Source: Pseudovibrio japonicus (GTDB lineage Bacteria; Pseudomonadota; Alphaproteobacteria; Rhizobiales; Stappiaceae). From it: a stretch of 64,000 nucleotides of DNA. The notes beneath the pieces are model-generated. The model made no database searches and had not been told where the DNA came from. It saw nothing but the letters and a program-made list of their open reading frames with translations. A program made the translations under genes and the position numbers. The stretch is from NCBI RefSeq assembly GCF_014651595.1, contig NZ_BMXE01000003.1:372001-436000 (forward strand). Reading direction: 5' to 3'. Shown here piece by piece: positions 26,660 through 34,412 of the stretch; position 1 is the stretch's first letter; each line of letters opens with the position of its first letter.

Positions 26660-27001
26660 ATGCCAAAGACTATTGAGGAACAATGCAGCGCAGTTGCGCC
26701 TTCCAATGGTGCGGCTGTTGAGGCTGATGTGATTGCGCTTCTTGGTGTGGCGCCCGGGTTTGCGCTGGCGCTGACTTATTTGACCGCGGCGCAGTCGACG
26801 GGGGTGCTGTTCGAGAACGCTGTCGCGAATGCGCAGCGCCAGAACATCATCGCTCAATCGGCGCTGAACGAAGGAATCTTGCATACTTATTCCGTTGGTT
26901 CCATGGCTGCTGCAAACAGCATTGCGCATATGGATCCCAAAGAGGTCGAGCCGGTAGATGAGAGTTTGCTCGACACATTGCGTCGATATTTTTCGCGCTA
27001 A
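26660..27001 (+). CDS. Divergent RebB-family R-body protein (113 aa)
   Basis: The region from about residue 28 follows the Reb pattern: LGVAPGFALALTYLTAAQSTGVLFENAVANAQRQNIIAQSALNEGILHTYSVGSMAAAN, to be compared with the HSTGILFEN...QQQN...NQGVMQIYSMDTMA blocks of the other copies. The N-terminus lacks the conserved TDAVTQTN motif, and the C-terminus (DESLLDTLRRYF) replaces DQLNTLLTILR. GGAG precedes the ATG at 26660. The spacing from the preceding gene (118 bp) suggests its own promoter or processing. It is probably a distinct structural type within the R-body. Confidence 0.75.
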   Translation: MPKTIEEQCSAVAPSNGAAVEADVIALLGVAPGFALALTYLTAAQSTGVLFENAVANAQRQNIIAQSALNEGILHTYSVGSMAAANSIAHMDPKEVEPVDESLLDTLRRYFSR

Positions 27002-27162
27002 GTTGCGTGGTTTGGCCGGTCTGCAACGGCCAATGAGTTTTCAGAATACTTGCGAGTTTGCCTCTGGTCAGTGCGCACCCTGCGCCTGATCAGGGGTAGA
27101 GCAGGGCTGCGTTTTTACCGACTTGCTTTTTTGAATTCGGTTGTTCAGGTGGGAGTGACTAT

Positions 27163-27504
27163 ATGGCGGATATTCCAGGGATTGGCCCCGTAATACGTGA
27201 GGACAGCACGGTGACAGATGCTGTGACGCAAACCAATGTGATGGTGCTCGGGGACGCATCGGCAATTGCAATGGGGAACCTTTATGCGTCCCTTGCTCAT
27301 TCGACGGGCATTTTGTTTCAGAATTCAGTTTCGTCCGCTGCCCAGTTTTCTACTCTTGCCCAGGCAACGACCAATCAGGGCGTTATGCAAATCTATTCCA
27401 CCAATACCATGGCAGGAGCTTCGGCCACAGAGAAGCTGGCTCAGGATGGGACGCCTGATCAGCTGAACACGCTGCTGACTACTTTGCGTAGTCTCAATCA
27501 ATAA
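27163..27504 (+). CDS. RebB-family R-body protein (113 aa)
   Basis: This Reb protein has an N-terminal extension of about 16 residues, then VTDAVTQTNVMVLGDASAIAMGNLY (17-41), AHSTGILFQNSV, NQGVMQIYSTNTMAGASATEKLAQDGTPDQLNTLLTTLRSLN. All conserved blocks of the family are present. GGTGGGAG about nine bases upstream serves as SD. A 161-bp gap precedes it. Together with the two copies downstream it forms the canonical structural set. Some symbionts use RebA, RebB and RebD as structural subunits, but I cannot assign this one to a specific letter. Confidence 0.9.
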   Translation: MADIPGIGPVIREDSTVTDAVTQTNVMVLGDASAIAMGNLYASLAHSTGILFQNSVSSAAQFSTLAQATTNQGVMQIYSTNTMAGASATEKLAQDGTPDQLNTLLTTLRSLNQ

Positions 27505-27663
27505 CCGGAACTTTCGAGCTTCGCTTTCTGGTGCAAGCGCCAGAGCGATGTGAATGGTTCTGATGCATCCTTAATTTTGTAGTAGCGCGTACTCCTTTGG
27601 AGCCAGTTCAAGGAAATGCAGAACCGGATTTTGACCAGAACTGTATGAAAGAGGACTATTAGA

Positions 27664-27984
27664 ATGCCAACTACTGTTAGCCCAATGATCACTGACGCTG
27701 TTACCCAGTCCAACGTAAAGGTCGTTGGTGAAGCCCCTGCGATGGCAATGGGCAGTGTCTATCAGACTATGGCTCACTCCACTGGAATTCTCTTCGAGAA
27801 TTATGTCTCTGCGGCGCAGCAGCAGAACATTCTTTCTCAGGCAGCAGCAAACCAGGGAGTTATGCAAATCTACTCCATGGATACGATGGCTGGTGCTGGC
27901 GCTACCGAAAAAGTTGCTCAGAGCGGTACTCCAGACCAGTTGAACACGCTGTTGACGATTCTGCGTGTTTTCAATCCAACCTAA
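27664..27984 (+). CDS. RebB-family R-body protein (106 aa)
   Basis: This is the canonical compact Reb protein: ITDAVTQSNVKVVGEAPAMA at 9-28, MAHSTGILFENYV, AQQQNILSQAAANQGVMQIYSMDTMAGAG and a C-terminal DQLNTLLTILR. By my residue count it is identical to the next copy (28232-28555) at 89 of 106 aligned positions. It is preceded by a 159-bp gap and followed by a GC hairpin (27995-28012). It is probably a major ribbon subunit. Confidence 0.92.
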   Translation: MPTTVSPMITDAVTQSNVKVVGEAPAMAMGSVYQTMAHSTGILFENYVSAAQQQNILSQAAANQGVMQIYSMDTMAGAGATEKVAQSGTPDQLNTLLTILRVFNPT

Positions 27985-27994
27985 TAGGACTTGG

Positions 27995-28012
27995 CGCCGC
28001 CTGTTGGCGGCG
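27995..28012 (+). terminator. GC hairpin after reb gene
   Basis: CGCCGCC, loop TGTT, GGCGGCG: a perfect 7-bp stem 11 bases after the reb stop at 27984. There is no T tract, so it may serve in partial termination or mRNA stability. Confidence 0.5.
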
Positions 28013-28163
28013 TTGGCTCAAACTGCAGTCAATGGTGTCCGGATGGTTGCCTGTTGGGCGTGCCCTTGGTGGTCCTCTGCGAAGCCACCGGATGCCAGCT
28101 CTCTCATGTAAAGCAGTTCGTCTTCGGGTTGAGTTTGCCGAGCTGCTTTAGTCCTTGTTTTCT

Positions 28164-28210
28164 AGCGTATCAGTCTCCGAAAGCCGGTTTCCACCAATCG
28201 GAGATACGCT
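28164..28210. repeat. Rhizobiales-type palindromic repeat, copy 3
   Basis: AGCGTA plus TCTCCG pair with CGGAGATACGCT (4-base bulge). The core GAAAGCCGGTTTCC matches the copies at 15154 and 18848. It lies in the 5' region of the last reb gene, just before its SD, so it may also affect that mRNA. Confidence 0.6.
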
Positions 28211-28231
28211 TCATCTTGAAGGATGATGACT

Positions 28232-28555
28232 ATGCCAGATACGGTAAGTCCAATGATCACAGATGCCGTGACCCAGTCGAATGTGAAGGTGGTTGCTGAA
28301 GCTCCCGCTATGGCGATGGGGTCGCTGTATCAGACTATGGCGCACTCCACCGGTATTCTGTTTGAGAATAACGTGGCGGCCTCACAACAGCAGAATACGC
28401 TTGCGCAGGCTGCTGCCAACCAGGGGGTCATGCAGATCTACTCCATGGATACAATGGCAGCAGCTGGTGCTACAGAGAAGATTGCTCAGACTGGTACAAC
28501 AGATCAGCTCCAGACCCTGCTTACCATCTTGGAAGCATTCCGTCCGGGCCGATAA
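28232..28555 (+). CDS. RebB-family R-body protein (107 aa)
   Basis: This near-duplicate of the 27664 gene has the same blocks: ITDAVTQSNVKVVAEAPAMA, MAHSTGILFENNV, NQGVMQIYSMDTMAAAGATEKIAQ. It ends in FRPGR, where the other copy has FNPT. GAAGGA eight bases before the ATG at 28232 makes this start better than the ATG at 28223, which overlaps the SD. It is the last gene of the R-body locus, and a terminator follows. The duplication suggests selection for high dosage or for two slightly different subunits. Confidence 0.92.
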   Translation: MPDTVSPMITDAVTQSNVKVVAEAPAMAMGSLYQTMAHSTGILFENNVAASQQQNTLAQAAANQGVMQIYSMDTMAAAGATEKIAQTGTTDQLQTLLTILEAFRPGR

Positions 28556-28591
28556 ATGACTTTTTGATACCTCTCGTGTGCATTAGATTTC

Positions 28592-28623
28592 AACCTTCCC
28601 TGCACCAGCAGGGGAGGTTTGTC
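28592..28623 (+). terminator. Terminator of the R-body locus
   Basis: A 12-bp stem, AACCTTCCCTGC/GCAGGGGAGGTT (one G-U pair), with loop ACCA. The short T-rich stretch TTTGTCGTTTT follows. It lies 36 bases after the last reb stop. Confidence 0.75.
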
Positions 28624-28704
28624 GTTTTGGCATGGCGTCTTTTGCTGACAGAGACGGTCTAAATGGGTATAGGTGTCTCCACTAATAATGCCCAAAGGCT
28701 GAAA

Positions 28705-29523
28705 ATGACATCTACACTGACCCCCATTTTGGTCTGTGCGCTCTATAAATTTGTTGAGTTCGCGGACTTTGAAGATATGCGCGAACCGCTGCTTGCCTAC
28801 TGTAAAGACCGTGGCATTCGTGGCAGTCTTCTTATTGCTCGTGAGGGCATTAACGGAACGATTGCCGGTGAAGAGCCACAGATGCGGGAGGTGATTGCGT
28901 ATCTGCGCAAAGATCCGCGTTTTAGCGACATCACTGTTAAGGAAAGTTGGGCGAAGAAGGTTCCGTTCAAGCGCATGAAGGTGCGATTGAAGCAAGCGAT
29001 CGTGAATATGGGCGTGAACCATATTGATCCTAATGACCTTGTTGGCACCTATGTGAAGCCTGAAGACTGGAACGCCCTGATCTCCGACCCGGATACGGTT
29101 GTGGTTGATACGCGCAATGACTACGAGTTTGCGCTGGGTACGTTTGAAGGGGCTGTCGATCCTGATACGGAGACCTTCAATGAGTTTCCTGAGTGGGTCA
29201 AACGCAACGACAATTCTTTGCGCGCCAAGAAGAAGGTTGCCATGTTCTGCACTGGCGGTATCCGCTGTGAGCGGGCAACTGGGTTGATGCTGGAGCAGGG
29301 CTTTGATGAGGTGTACCACCTAGAGGGCGGTATTCTGAATTATCTTGAGAAGGTGCCCGAGGACAAGAGCCTCTGGAAAGGCGAGTGTTTTGTGTTTGAC
29401 GATCGTGTGTCCGTTGATCACAAACTTGAGGCTGGCTGGGGTAAGAACCTGCCAGAGAAGACCAAGAAGGTCCTCGCCCCCTATCAGATTGACGATAAGT
29501 CTTCTGAGGCCAGTGAAGGCTGA
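28705..29523 (+). CDS. trhO: tRNA uridine(34) hydroxylase, rhodanese family
   Basis: TrhO hydroxylates wobble uridine 34 of certain tRNAs to 5-hydroxyuridine. The 272-residue protein has an N-terminal acylphosphatase/UPF0176-like domain (GINGTIAG near 48-55). A rhodanese domain follows (about 110-215) with the loop CTGGIRCE, in which Cys182 is the expected catalytic residue. The C-terminal part is short. AAGG seven bases before the ATG at 28705 supports this start over one at 28663. It stands alone, with a strong terminator, and marks the return to core genes after the R-body locus. Confidence 0.92.
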   Translation: MTSTLTPILVCALYKFVEFADFEDMREPLLAYCKDRGIRGSLLIAREGINGTIAGEEPQMREVIAYLRKDPRFSDITVKESWAKKVPFKRMKVRLKQAIVNMGVNHIDPNDLVGTYVKPEDWNALISDPDTVVVDTRNDYEFALGTFEGAVDPDTETFNEFPEWVKRNDNSLRAKKKVAMFCTGGIRCERATGLMLEQGFDEVYHLEGGILNYLEKVPEDKSLWKGECFVFDDRVSVDHKLEAGWGKNLPEKTKKVLAPYQIDDKSSEASEG

Positions 29524-29538
29524 GGCGGAATTGATTGA

Positions 29539-29563
29539 GGGGCGGTTTGACCGCCCCTTTCTT
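29539..29563 (+). terminator. Terminator of trhO
   Basis: GGGGCGG, loop TTTGA, CCGCCCC and then TTTCTT, 15 bases after the stop. Confidence 0.85.
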
Positions 29564-29593
29564 GTATCGCGTAGTTTTAGCTTAAGAGCTAAA

Positions 29594-30475
29594 TCAGCCA
29601 AAGCGGCAGGCTGGCAGGCCTTTTTGTTCAACGTCCATTGCAAAGAGGCTGCCTGATTTTGGAAACTCTTTGAGAAGTTCCTCATCTCCATTAGGGCGCA
29701 GACTGGCCACAACCAGCGTGCTCAGGTCCGGACCTGCAAAGCACGGGATGGTCGGGCGCGGAACGGGCAGGGCGATGGAGTGCAGGAGCTCGCCGTCTGG
29801 TGCAAAGCAGTTGACGTTGCCTGCGGAGACGCCTGCGGACCAGTAGTTGCCAGCAGCATCTACTGTCGCGCCGTCTGGTCTGCCCACTGTATTGTCCAGC
29901 TGCAGGAACTTGCGCTTGTTGGTGGCTGTGCCAGCATCTCGGTCGAAGTCGTAGGTGAAGACTTCGCCAGAACCCGTATCGGAGTGGTACATGGTCTTGG
30001 TGTCCGGGGACCATGCCAGACCGTTGGAAGTTCTGAGGTCCTGCGCGATATGTGTTACGCCGCCCTGTGGTGAGACGCGATAGAGGCTGGCGATTGGTGT
30101 TCTTGGGCTGATGTCGTCCATGGTGCCGACCCAGAAGGCTCCGTCAGGGCCGACCTTGCCATCATTGAGCCGGGTGCGTGGGTTGTCCTGCTCGATCTGC
30201 GCGAGGGTATCGTACATCTTGGTCGTTGTGTCGAACAGGATGATCTCATCCTTCATGGCGACGATCAGGCGGCCATCTTTACAAAGGCCAAAGGAGCCGA
30301 CCACCTTCGGGAAGTCCCATGTGGCGACTTCTTTTGTGTCCCAGTTCATTGCGTGGATCTGTTTTTTCAGAATATCGCAGAAGAACAGGTGTTTTGTCAG
30401 ATCATCCCAGAGGAGGCCTTCGGCCAGTTCATACCGGCCGTCCAGTAAACAAGTGATAGTGGGTGTCAACGTCAT
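29594..30475 (-). CDS. SMP-30/gluconolactonase family protein
   Basis: This 293-residue six-bladed beta-propeller carries the SMP-30 hallmarks: an N-terminal EGLLWDD with the metal-ligand Glu19, the RLNDGKVGPDGAFWVGTM stretch (Asn and Asp ligands, about 101-118), SNGLAWSPD (about 149-157) and GRPDGATVDAAGNYWSA (about 202-218). Family members hydrolyse sugar lactones such as gluconolactone using a divalent metal. GGAG is only one base before the ATG, so an in-frame TTG at codon 3 is a possible true start. The specific sugar is unknown. No sugar operon adjoins it. Confidence 0.85.
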   Translation of the reverse strand: MTLTPTITCLLDGRYELAEGLLWDDLTKHLFFCDILKKQIHAMNWDTKEVATWDFPKVVGSFGLCKDGRLIVAMKDEIILFDTTTKMYDTLAQIEQDNPRTRLNDGKVGPDGAFWVGTMDDISPRTPIASLYRVSPQGGVTHIAQDLRTSNGLAWSPDTKTMYHSDTGSGEVFTYDFDRDAGTATNKRKFLQLDNTVGRPDGATVDAAGNYWSAGVSAGNVNCFAPDGELLHSIALPVPRPTIPCFAGPDLSTLVVASLRPNGDEELLKEFPKSGSLFAMDVEQKGLPACRFG

Positions 30476-30648
30476 GCTCCAGACTTATGCAGCTTGGGAA
30501 ACTGCAAGCACTTTGCTCTGGGCCTGTTCCTGTTGGAGGGGCGGATCCCTCTTTGTCGGAGTAGGCCTTGGTTAAGGGTTGTTATAGAGAGAATTGGCAA
30601 AAGCGTCTATTATTGTTGTAAGATACACGTACGGTTTGCCTCGATTGA

Positions 30649-31116
30649 TCAGCTCTCCGAAATTGGCAGGGCGCTGCCTTGTTTGGTGGAGCGGATTGCG
30701 AAGGAAGAGCGCATGCGAACAACACCGGGCAATCTGGTGAGGTGGTCTCGGTGGATGCGCTCAAAATCTACCGGATCGTTTGCCATGACACGCAGTATAT
30801 AATCTGCATCGCCACCCATGAGGTGGCACTCAATAATCTCGGTGGAACGGTCAACGGCTTTCTCAAAAGTGGCCAGCGCTTCTTCGGATTGTGAGCCAAG
30901 TGATATTTCGACAAAGACATTCATACGCTTGCCCAGCTTCTTTGGATTGAGCAGGGCGACATATTTCTGGATTACGCCTTCGGACTCCAATGTGCGGACG
31001 CGGCGCAGGCAGGCAGAGGCGGACAGGCCGACCAGTTCTGCAAGGTCAGCGTTGGAGATCCGGCCATCGTCCTGCAGGGCACGGAGGATCTTTTTATCAA
31101 GCTTGTCGAGTTTCAT
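30649..31116 (-). CDS. Lrp/AsnC family regulator, probable activator of ald
   Basis: This 155-residue Lrp-type protein has an N-terminal winged HTH (KLDKKILRALQDDGRISNADLAELVGLSASACLRRVRTLES, about 3-44). The C-terminal RAM ligand domain (about 70-145) includes ECHLMGGDADYILRV, the effector-binding region. It is divergent from the alanine dehydrogenase gene with 157 bp between them. In many alphaproteobacteria this arrangement means that Lrp senses alanine and controls ald. The target is inferred from that pairing. Confidence 0.93.
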   Translation of the reverse strand: MKLDKLDKKILRALQDDGRISNADLAELVGLSASACLRRVRTLESEGVIQKYVALLNPKKLGKRMNVFVEISLGSQSEEALATFEKAVDRSTEIIECHLMGGDADYILRVMANDPVDFERIHRDHLTRLPGVVRMRSSFAIRSTKQGSALPISES

Positions 31117-31273
31117 GGCTTTGCCGTTTTCGCAGATTATTGTGCCAAAGTGATGTTTCTTCGCAGAAGCTTGCTAAAATATAGCGTTAGGAGCGCAGAT
31201 CGCAAGCATCTGCAATTGATATTTCAATAAGTTATGTTCAGAGAAAAACCCGAAGCTGATTGGGAGAATAAAC

Positions 31274-32407
31274 ATGCTTGTAGGTGTTCCGAAGGAAATT
31301 AAGAACCACGAATACCGCGTTGGGTTGACGCCTGATAGCGTGCATGAGGTTGTTGCTCATGGGCATGAAGTGGTTGTTGAAACCAATGCGGGCGTTGGTA
31401 TTGGTGCAAGCGATGCTGACTACGTGGCTGCTGGTGCTGCGATTCTACCGACTGCTGCTGATGTTTTTGCAAAAGCAGAAATGATCGTGAAGGTGAAAGA
31501 GCCTCAGGCTGTTGAGCGTAAGATGCTCCGTCCTGACCACCTGCTGTTCACCTACCTGCACCTGGCTCCGGACCCAGAGCAGACTGCTGATCTTGTTGCT
31601 TCCGGCGCGGTTTGCATTGCTTATGAAACTGTAACTGATCGTAAGGGCCGTCTGCCATTGCTGGCGCCTATGTCTCAGGTTGCTGGTCGTCTTTCCATTC
31701 AGGCTGGTGCTACTGCCTTGCAGAAAGCAAATGGCGGTGCTGGCGTGCTTCTGGGTGGTGTACCGGGTGTAGCGCCTGCGAAAGCTGTTGTGATCGGCGG
31801 CGGCGTTGTTGGTGCACACGCTATTGAGATGGCGATTGGTCTGGGTGCTGATGTGACTGTTTTGGACAGAAACGTTGAAGTTCTCGATGCGCTTTCCGCA
31901 CGCTTCGGTTCGCGCCTGAAGACTGTCTTCTCCAGCCGTGCTGCGCTTGAGAAAGAAGTGCTGGCTGCTGATCTGGTTGTTGGTGCTGTGCTGGTGGCTG
32001 GTGCTGCTGCGCCGAAGCTGGTGACCAAAGAACACATCAAGGCAATGAAGCCGGGTTCTGTTGTTGTTGACGTTGCTATCGACCAGGGCGGTTGTTTTGA
32101 AACTTCCCACGCAACGACCCACCAGGATCCAACATACATTGTTGATGATGTGGTTCACTACTGCGTGGCGAACATGCCGGGCGCGGTTGCGCGCACCTCT
32201 ACCTACGCGCTGAACAACGCTACATTGCCTTACGTTCTGGCGTTGGCGGACAAAGGTTATGCGGCTGCGCTGCGTGAGACCCCAGGCTTCCTGCCGGGTC
32301 TGAACGTATACAAAGGTCAGGTGACTGTGGCAGAAGTGGCTGAGAATCTGGGTTATGCTTATGTTGCTCCAGAGCTGGCCTTGGCTCAGGAAACTGAAGC
32401 TGCCTGA
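31274..32407 (+). CDS. ald: Alanine dehydrogenase
   Basis: Ald catalyses the reversible NAD-dependent oxidative deamination of L-alanine to pyruvate and ammonia. The 377-residue protein begins [20 protein letters not shown], the family start with the substrate Arg/Lys. It has the KVKEP motif (75-79), His at the [10 protein letters not shown] loop (catalytic His near 96) and the Rossmann motif [12 protein letters not shown] (about 172-183). GGGAG precedes the ATG. The divergent Lrp-type regulator upstream probably controls it. A strong terminator follows. Confidence 0.96.
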   Translation: MLVGVPKEIKNHEYRVGLTPDSVHEVVAHGHEVVVETNAGVGIGASDADYVAAGAAILPTAADVFAKAEMIVKVKEPQAVERKMLRPDHLLFTYLHLAPDPEQTADLVASGAVCIAYETVTDRKGRLPLLAPMSQVAGRLSIQAGATALQKANGGAGVLLGGVPGVAPAKAVVIGGGVVGAHAIEMAIGLGADVTVLDRNVEVLDALSARFGSRLKTVFSSRAALEKEVLAADLVVGAVLVAGAAAPKLVTKEHIKAMKPGSVVVDVAIDQGGCFETSHATTHQDPTYIVDDVVHYCVANMPGAVARTSTYALNNATLPYVLALADKGYAAALRETPGFLPGLNVYKGQVTVAEVAENLGYAYVAPELALAQETEAA

Positions 32408-32435
32408 AAGTCAAACTGGACGTAACGGATTTTGG

Positions 32436-32462
32436 AACGGGAGCCTTTGGGCTCCCGTTTTC
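32436..32462 (+). terminator. Terminator of ald
   Basis: AACGGGAGCC, loop TTTG, GGCTCCCGTT and then TTT: a perfect 10-bp stem. Confidence 0.88.
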
Positions 32463-32578
32463 GTTGCAAGAGGGGGTGCATGCCCAGTTGTCTGTTTGCC
32501 GCCACGTTAATCAGTTCGCAGGAACGCTTAGGATAGACTGGTAAAAATTTACTAGTATCTGTTGGATTGGGCGGCGTC

Positions 32579-33526
32579 ATGTCTCGTGAATTGGAATTGG
32601 TTCTTCAGAATGATTTGATTGTTGATTGGAAAGAGCACTACAAAGAGGTGTTTGGCAAGCACACGCTGCTTTTGAAAAACCGCCTACCTGAACTACCGGT
32701 TTTCGAACCTGATAATCTGGCCCGCCTGATCGAGGCGACACCTTCTGAGCATTACGACTTTGTGCGGCCCGGTGCCATTGGCAGTAAGAAGTCTCAGTGG
32801 CAACAGGGCAGTCTTGCCGGTGCGCGGGGCGAGGATGTGCTTCAGGCAGTGGAGGAGGGGCGGTTCTGGCTTTCCTTGCGGGCCTTGCAGGATTGGGATG
32901 AGGGCTTTGCGCAGGTTACAGCGAAAATCTTCGAGGAGCTTGAGGGCAAGGTTCCGGGCTTTACCAGTTTCAAGCACAAGACCGGGATGCTGATTTCTTC
33001 CCCTGGTGCTCAGGTGTACTATCATGCAGATGTTCCGGGGCAGTCCTTGTGGCAGGTGAAGGGTCACAAGGATGTTTACATCTATGAGAACACAGAACCG
33101 TTCCTCTCTGATGCGCAGCTGGAAGGAATCTTCCTTGGCACGACTGAGGAGGAAATACGGTTTGAGCCTTGGTATGATGAGTTCGCCACGAAAGTGACGC
33201 TAAGCCCCGGTGAGATGGCCCACTGGCCTTTAAATAATCCGCACCGGGTCGAGAACCACGACGAGGTGAATATATCGGTGACGACCGAGCACTTTACCCC
33301 TGAGGTGCGGAACTTTTATGCAATCATCTATGCCAATGGATTGCTGCGTGCGGCAGGGATTTCAGGCAACCGGCACAGCTACGGGGCAAGGAAATACGCT
33401 AAGATGGCTTTGGCCGCAGCCCATAAGATGCTTTACAAGAGGATCATGGGCTCGGATACAACAGCGAAGAGCATACGCAGCTTCAAGCTGGATATAGCTG
33501 CTCCGGATTTTATGGCAGACCTGTAG
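32579..33526 (+). CDS. Cupin/JmjC-like protein, putative Fe(II)/2OG oxygenase
   Basis: This 315-residue protein has a cupin-type core with YYHADVPGQSLWQVKG (about 147-162), giving the HxD pair His149/Asp151. A second His follows in NNPHRVENHDEVNIS (about His222). This HxD...H facial triad is that of JmjC-like 2-oxoglutarate oxygenases; the Lys in QVKG could contact the cosubstrate. The C-terminal 80 residues are helical and basic. The ATG at 32579 is chosen; a TTG at 32567 lacks an SD. The substrate is unknown; such enzymes act on proteins, tRNA or small molecules. It stands alone between ald and the lipoprotein genes. Confidence 0.6.
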   Translation: MSRELELVLQNDLIVDWKEHYKEVFGKHTLLLKNRLPELPVFEPDNLARLIEATPSEHYDFVRPGAIGSKKSQWQQGSLAGARGEDVLQAVEEGRFWLSLRALQDWDEGFAQVTAKIFEELEGKVPGFTSFKHKTGMLISSPGAQVYYHADVPGQSLWQVKGHKDVYIYENTEPFLSDAQLEGIFLGTTEEEIRFEPWYDEFATKVTLSPGEMAHWPLNNPHRVENHDEVNISVTTEHFTPEVRNFYAIIYANGLLRAAGISGNRHSYGARKYAKMALAAAHKMLYKRIMGSDTTAKSIRSFKLDIAAPDFMADL

Positions 33527-33561
33527 GTCTGCCTGCGCTGGTCAATTATACGGGGCTGCGG

Positions 33562-33837
33562 TCAGCAACGGTAGTAATATGCACGCCCATAGTTGTCGTA
33601 GCCCACACAGCGACGCGGCGTGGTGGCTGCACCAAGTAACCCGCCAGCCAGTGCGCCGATCCCAGCACCAGCAAAGGCAGTGCCAACATCGCCTGAAGCT
33701 GCACCAATAGCAGCGCCTGTTGCTGCACCAAGACCACCCCCAACAAGGGCACGGTCTCTTCGGTTGTACTCGCTGCAGGCACCAAGTGTGAGCAGGGCGA
33801 CAGTAATTATGATTGCTTTTTTCACGGTCATACCCAT
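33562..33837 (-). CDS. Glycine-zipper lipoprotein (paralogue 2)
   Basis: This 91-residue protein has a lipoprotein signal peptide with lipobox LGAC (Cys near 21), then a Gly/Ala-rich domain (LVGGGLGAATGAAIGAASG onward, about 31-68). It ends in TTPRRCVGYDNYGRAYYYRC. The same architecture is found at 389-655 and in the next gene. An ATG two codons in is an alternative start. It is probably an outer-membrane lipoprotein. It lies 185 bp from paralogue 3 in the same orientation, a local duplication. Confidence 0.75.
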   Translation of the reverse strand: MGMTVKKAIIITVALLTLGACSEYNRRDRALVGGGLGAATGAAIGAASGDVGTAFAGAGIGALAGGLLGAATTPRRCVGYDNYGRAYYYRC

Positions 33838-33960
33838 GGTCTGTTTGTTTGAAACCTAGGGTAGGCGTCGATCAGTTGCAGATGAGTGAATTTGCTATGT
33901 GAGATGGCAAGGTGGTTAAACCGGAGCTGTTTACCTCCTGAAACTTGTAGGTAGATCCCA

Positions 33961-33991
33961 ACAAAAAAGGCCCTGCAGGTGCAGGGCCTTT
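33961..33991 (-). terminator. Terminator of paralogue 3 lipoprotein
   Basis: A perfect 12-bp inverted repeat AAAGGCCCTGCA/TGCAGGGCCTTT with a 2-base centre. On the minus strand it runs into TTTTTTGT. It lies 32 bases after the stop of the 34023-34298 gene. Confidence 0.8.
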
Positions 33992-34022
33992 GGAATGGCG
34001 GAACCAACTCTTTCTGAGTGGC

Positions 34023-34298
34023 TTATGGGCATGCCACGGCGTACGGGCGGCCGTATTGGTCGTAGGCAGTACAGTTCTTCGGCGTGGTGACGTTACCGAC
34101 AACACCGCCAGCAACACCGCCGATGGCTGCGCCTGCAAGCGCGTCGCCTACGCCACCACCTGAAGCTGCACCGATCGCTGCGCCGGTTGCAGCGCCAAGG
34201 CCGCCGCCAACCAGAGTACGGTCGGTCTGTGAGGAGGAATTACAGCCAGCTAATGCCAGTAGACCTACTGTTACGCCCATTAGAGCAAGTTTCTTCAT
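34023..34298 (-). CDS. Glycine-zipper lipoprotein (paralogue 3)
   Basis: This 91-residue protein starts MKKLALMGVTVGLLALAGC, with lipobox LAGC (Cys19). The Gly/Ala domain (LVGGGLGAATGAAIGAASGG) is nearly identical to that of paralogue 2, and the end is TTPKNCTAYDQYGRPYAVACP. AAGGAG before the ATG at 34298 makes a longer frame to 34385 unlikely. It probably resides in the outer membrane. Its sequence is closer to paralogue 2 than to the copy at 389, so a recent tandem duplication is likely. Confidence 0.8.
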   Translation of the reverse strand: MKKLALMGVTVGLLALAGCNSSSQTDRTLVGGGLGAATGAAIGAASGGGVGDALAGAAIGGVAGGVVGNVTTPKNCTAYDQYGRPYAVACP

Positions 34299-34412
34299 TT
34301 TCCAGTCTCCTTTTGCTGCCAATCCCAATTTGACCGGACCCCAAGACCTCTTGGCAGCTCGTGTTTGCTGAGGATGAGCTAGCAAAGGAAGATGGTTAAA
34401 GTTTGTTAGAAT

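Noticed and set aside
28164-28210. Hairpin before the last reb gene as a riboswitch
   Set aside because: Its core matches two other dispersed stem-loops in the window, so a repeat element is the simpler explanation.
27991-28299. Plus-strand frame between the last two reb genes
   Set aside because: It crosses a hairpin and the dispersed repeat and runs into the next reb gene out of frame. There is no SD or motif.
22219-28704. Prophage or integrative element at the tRNA-Lys genes
   Set aside because: No integrase, phage structural gene or duplicated tRNA 3' end was found between the tRNAs and trhO.
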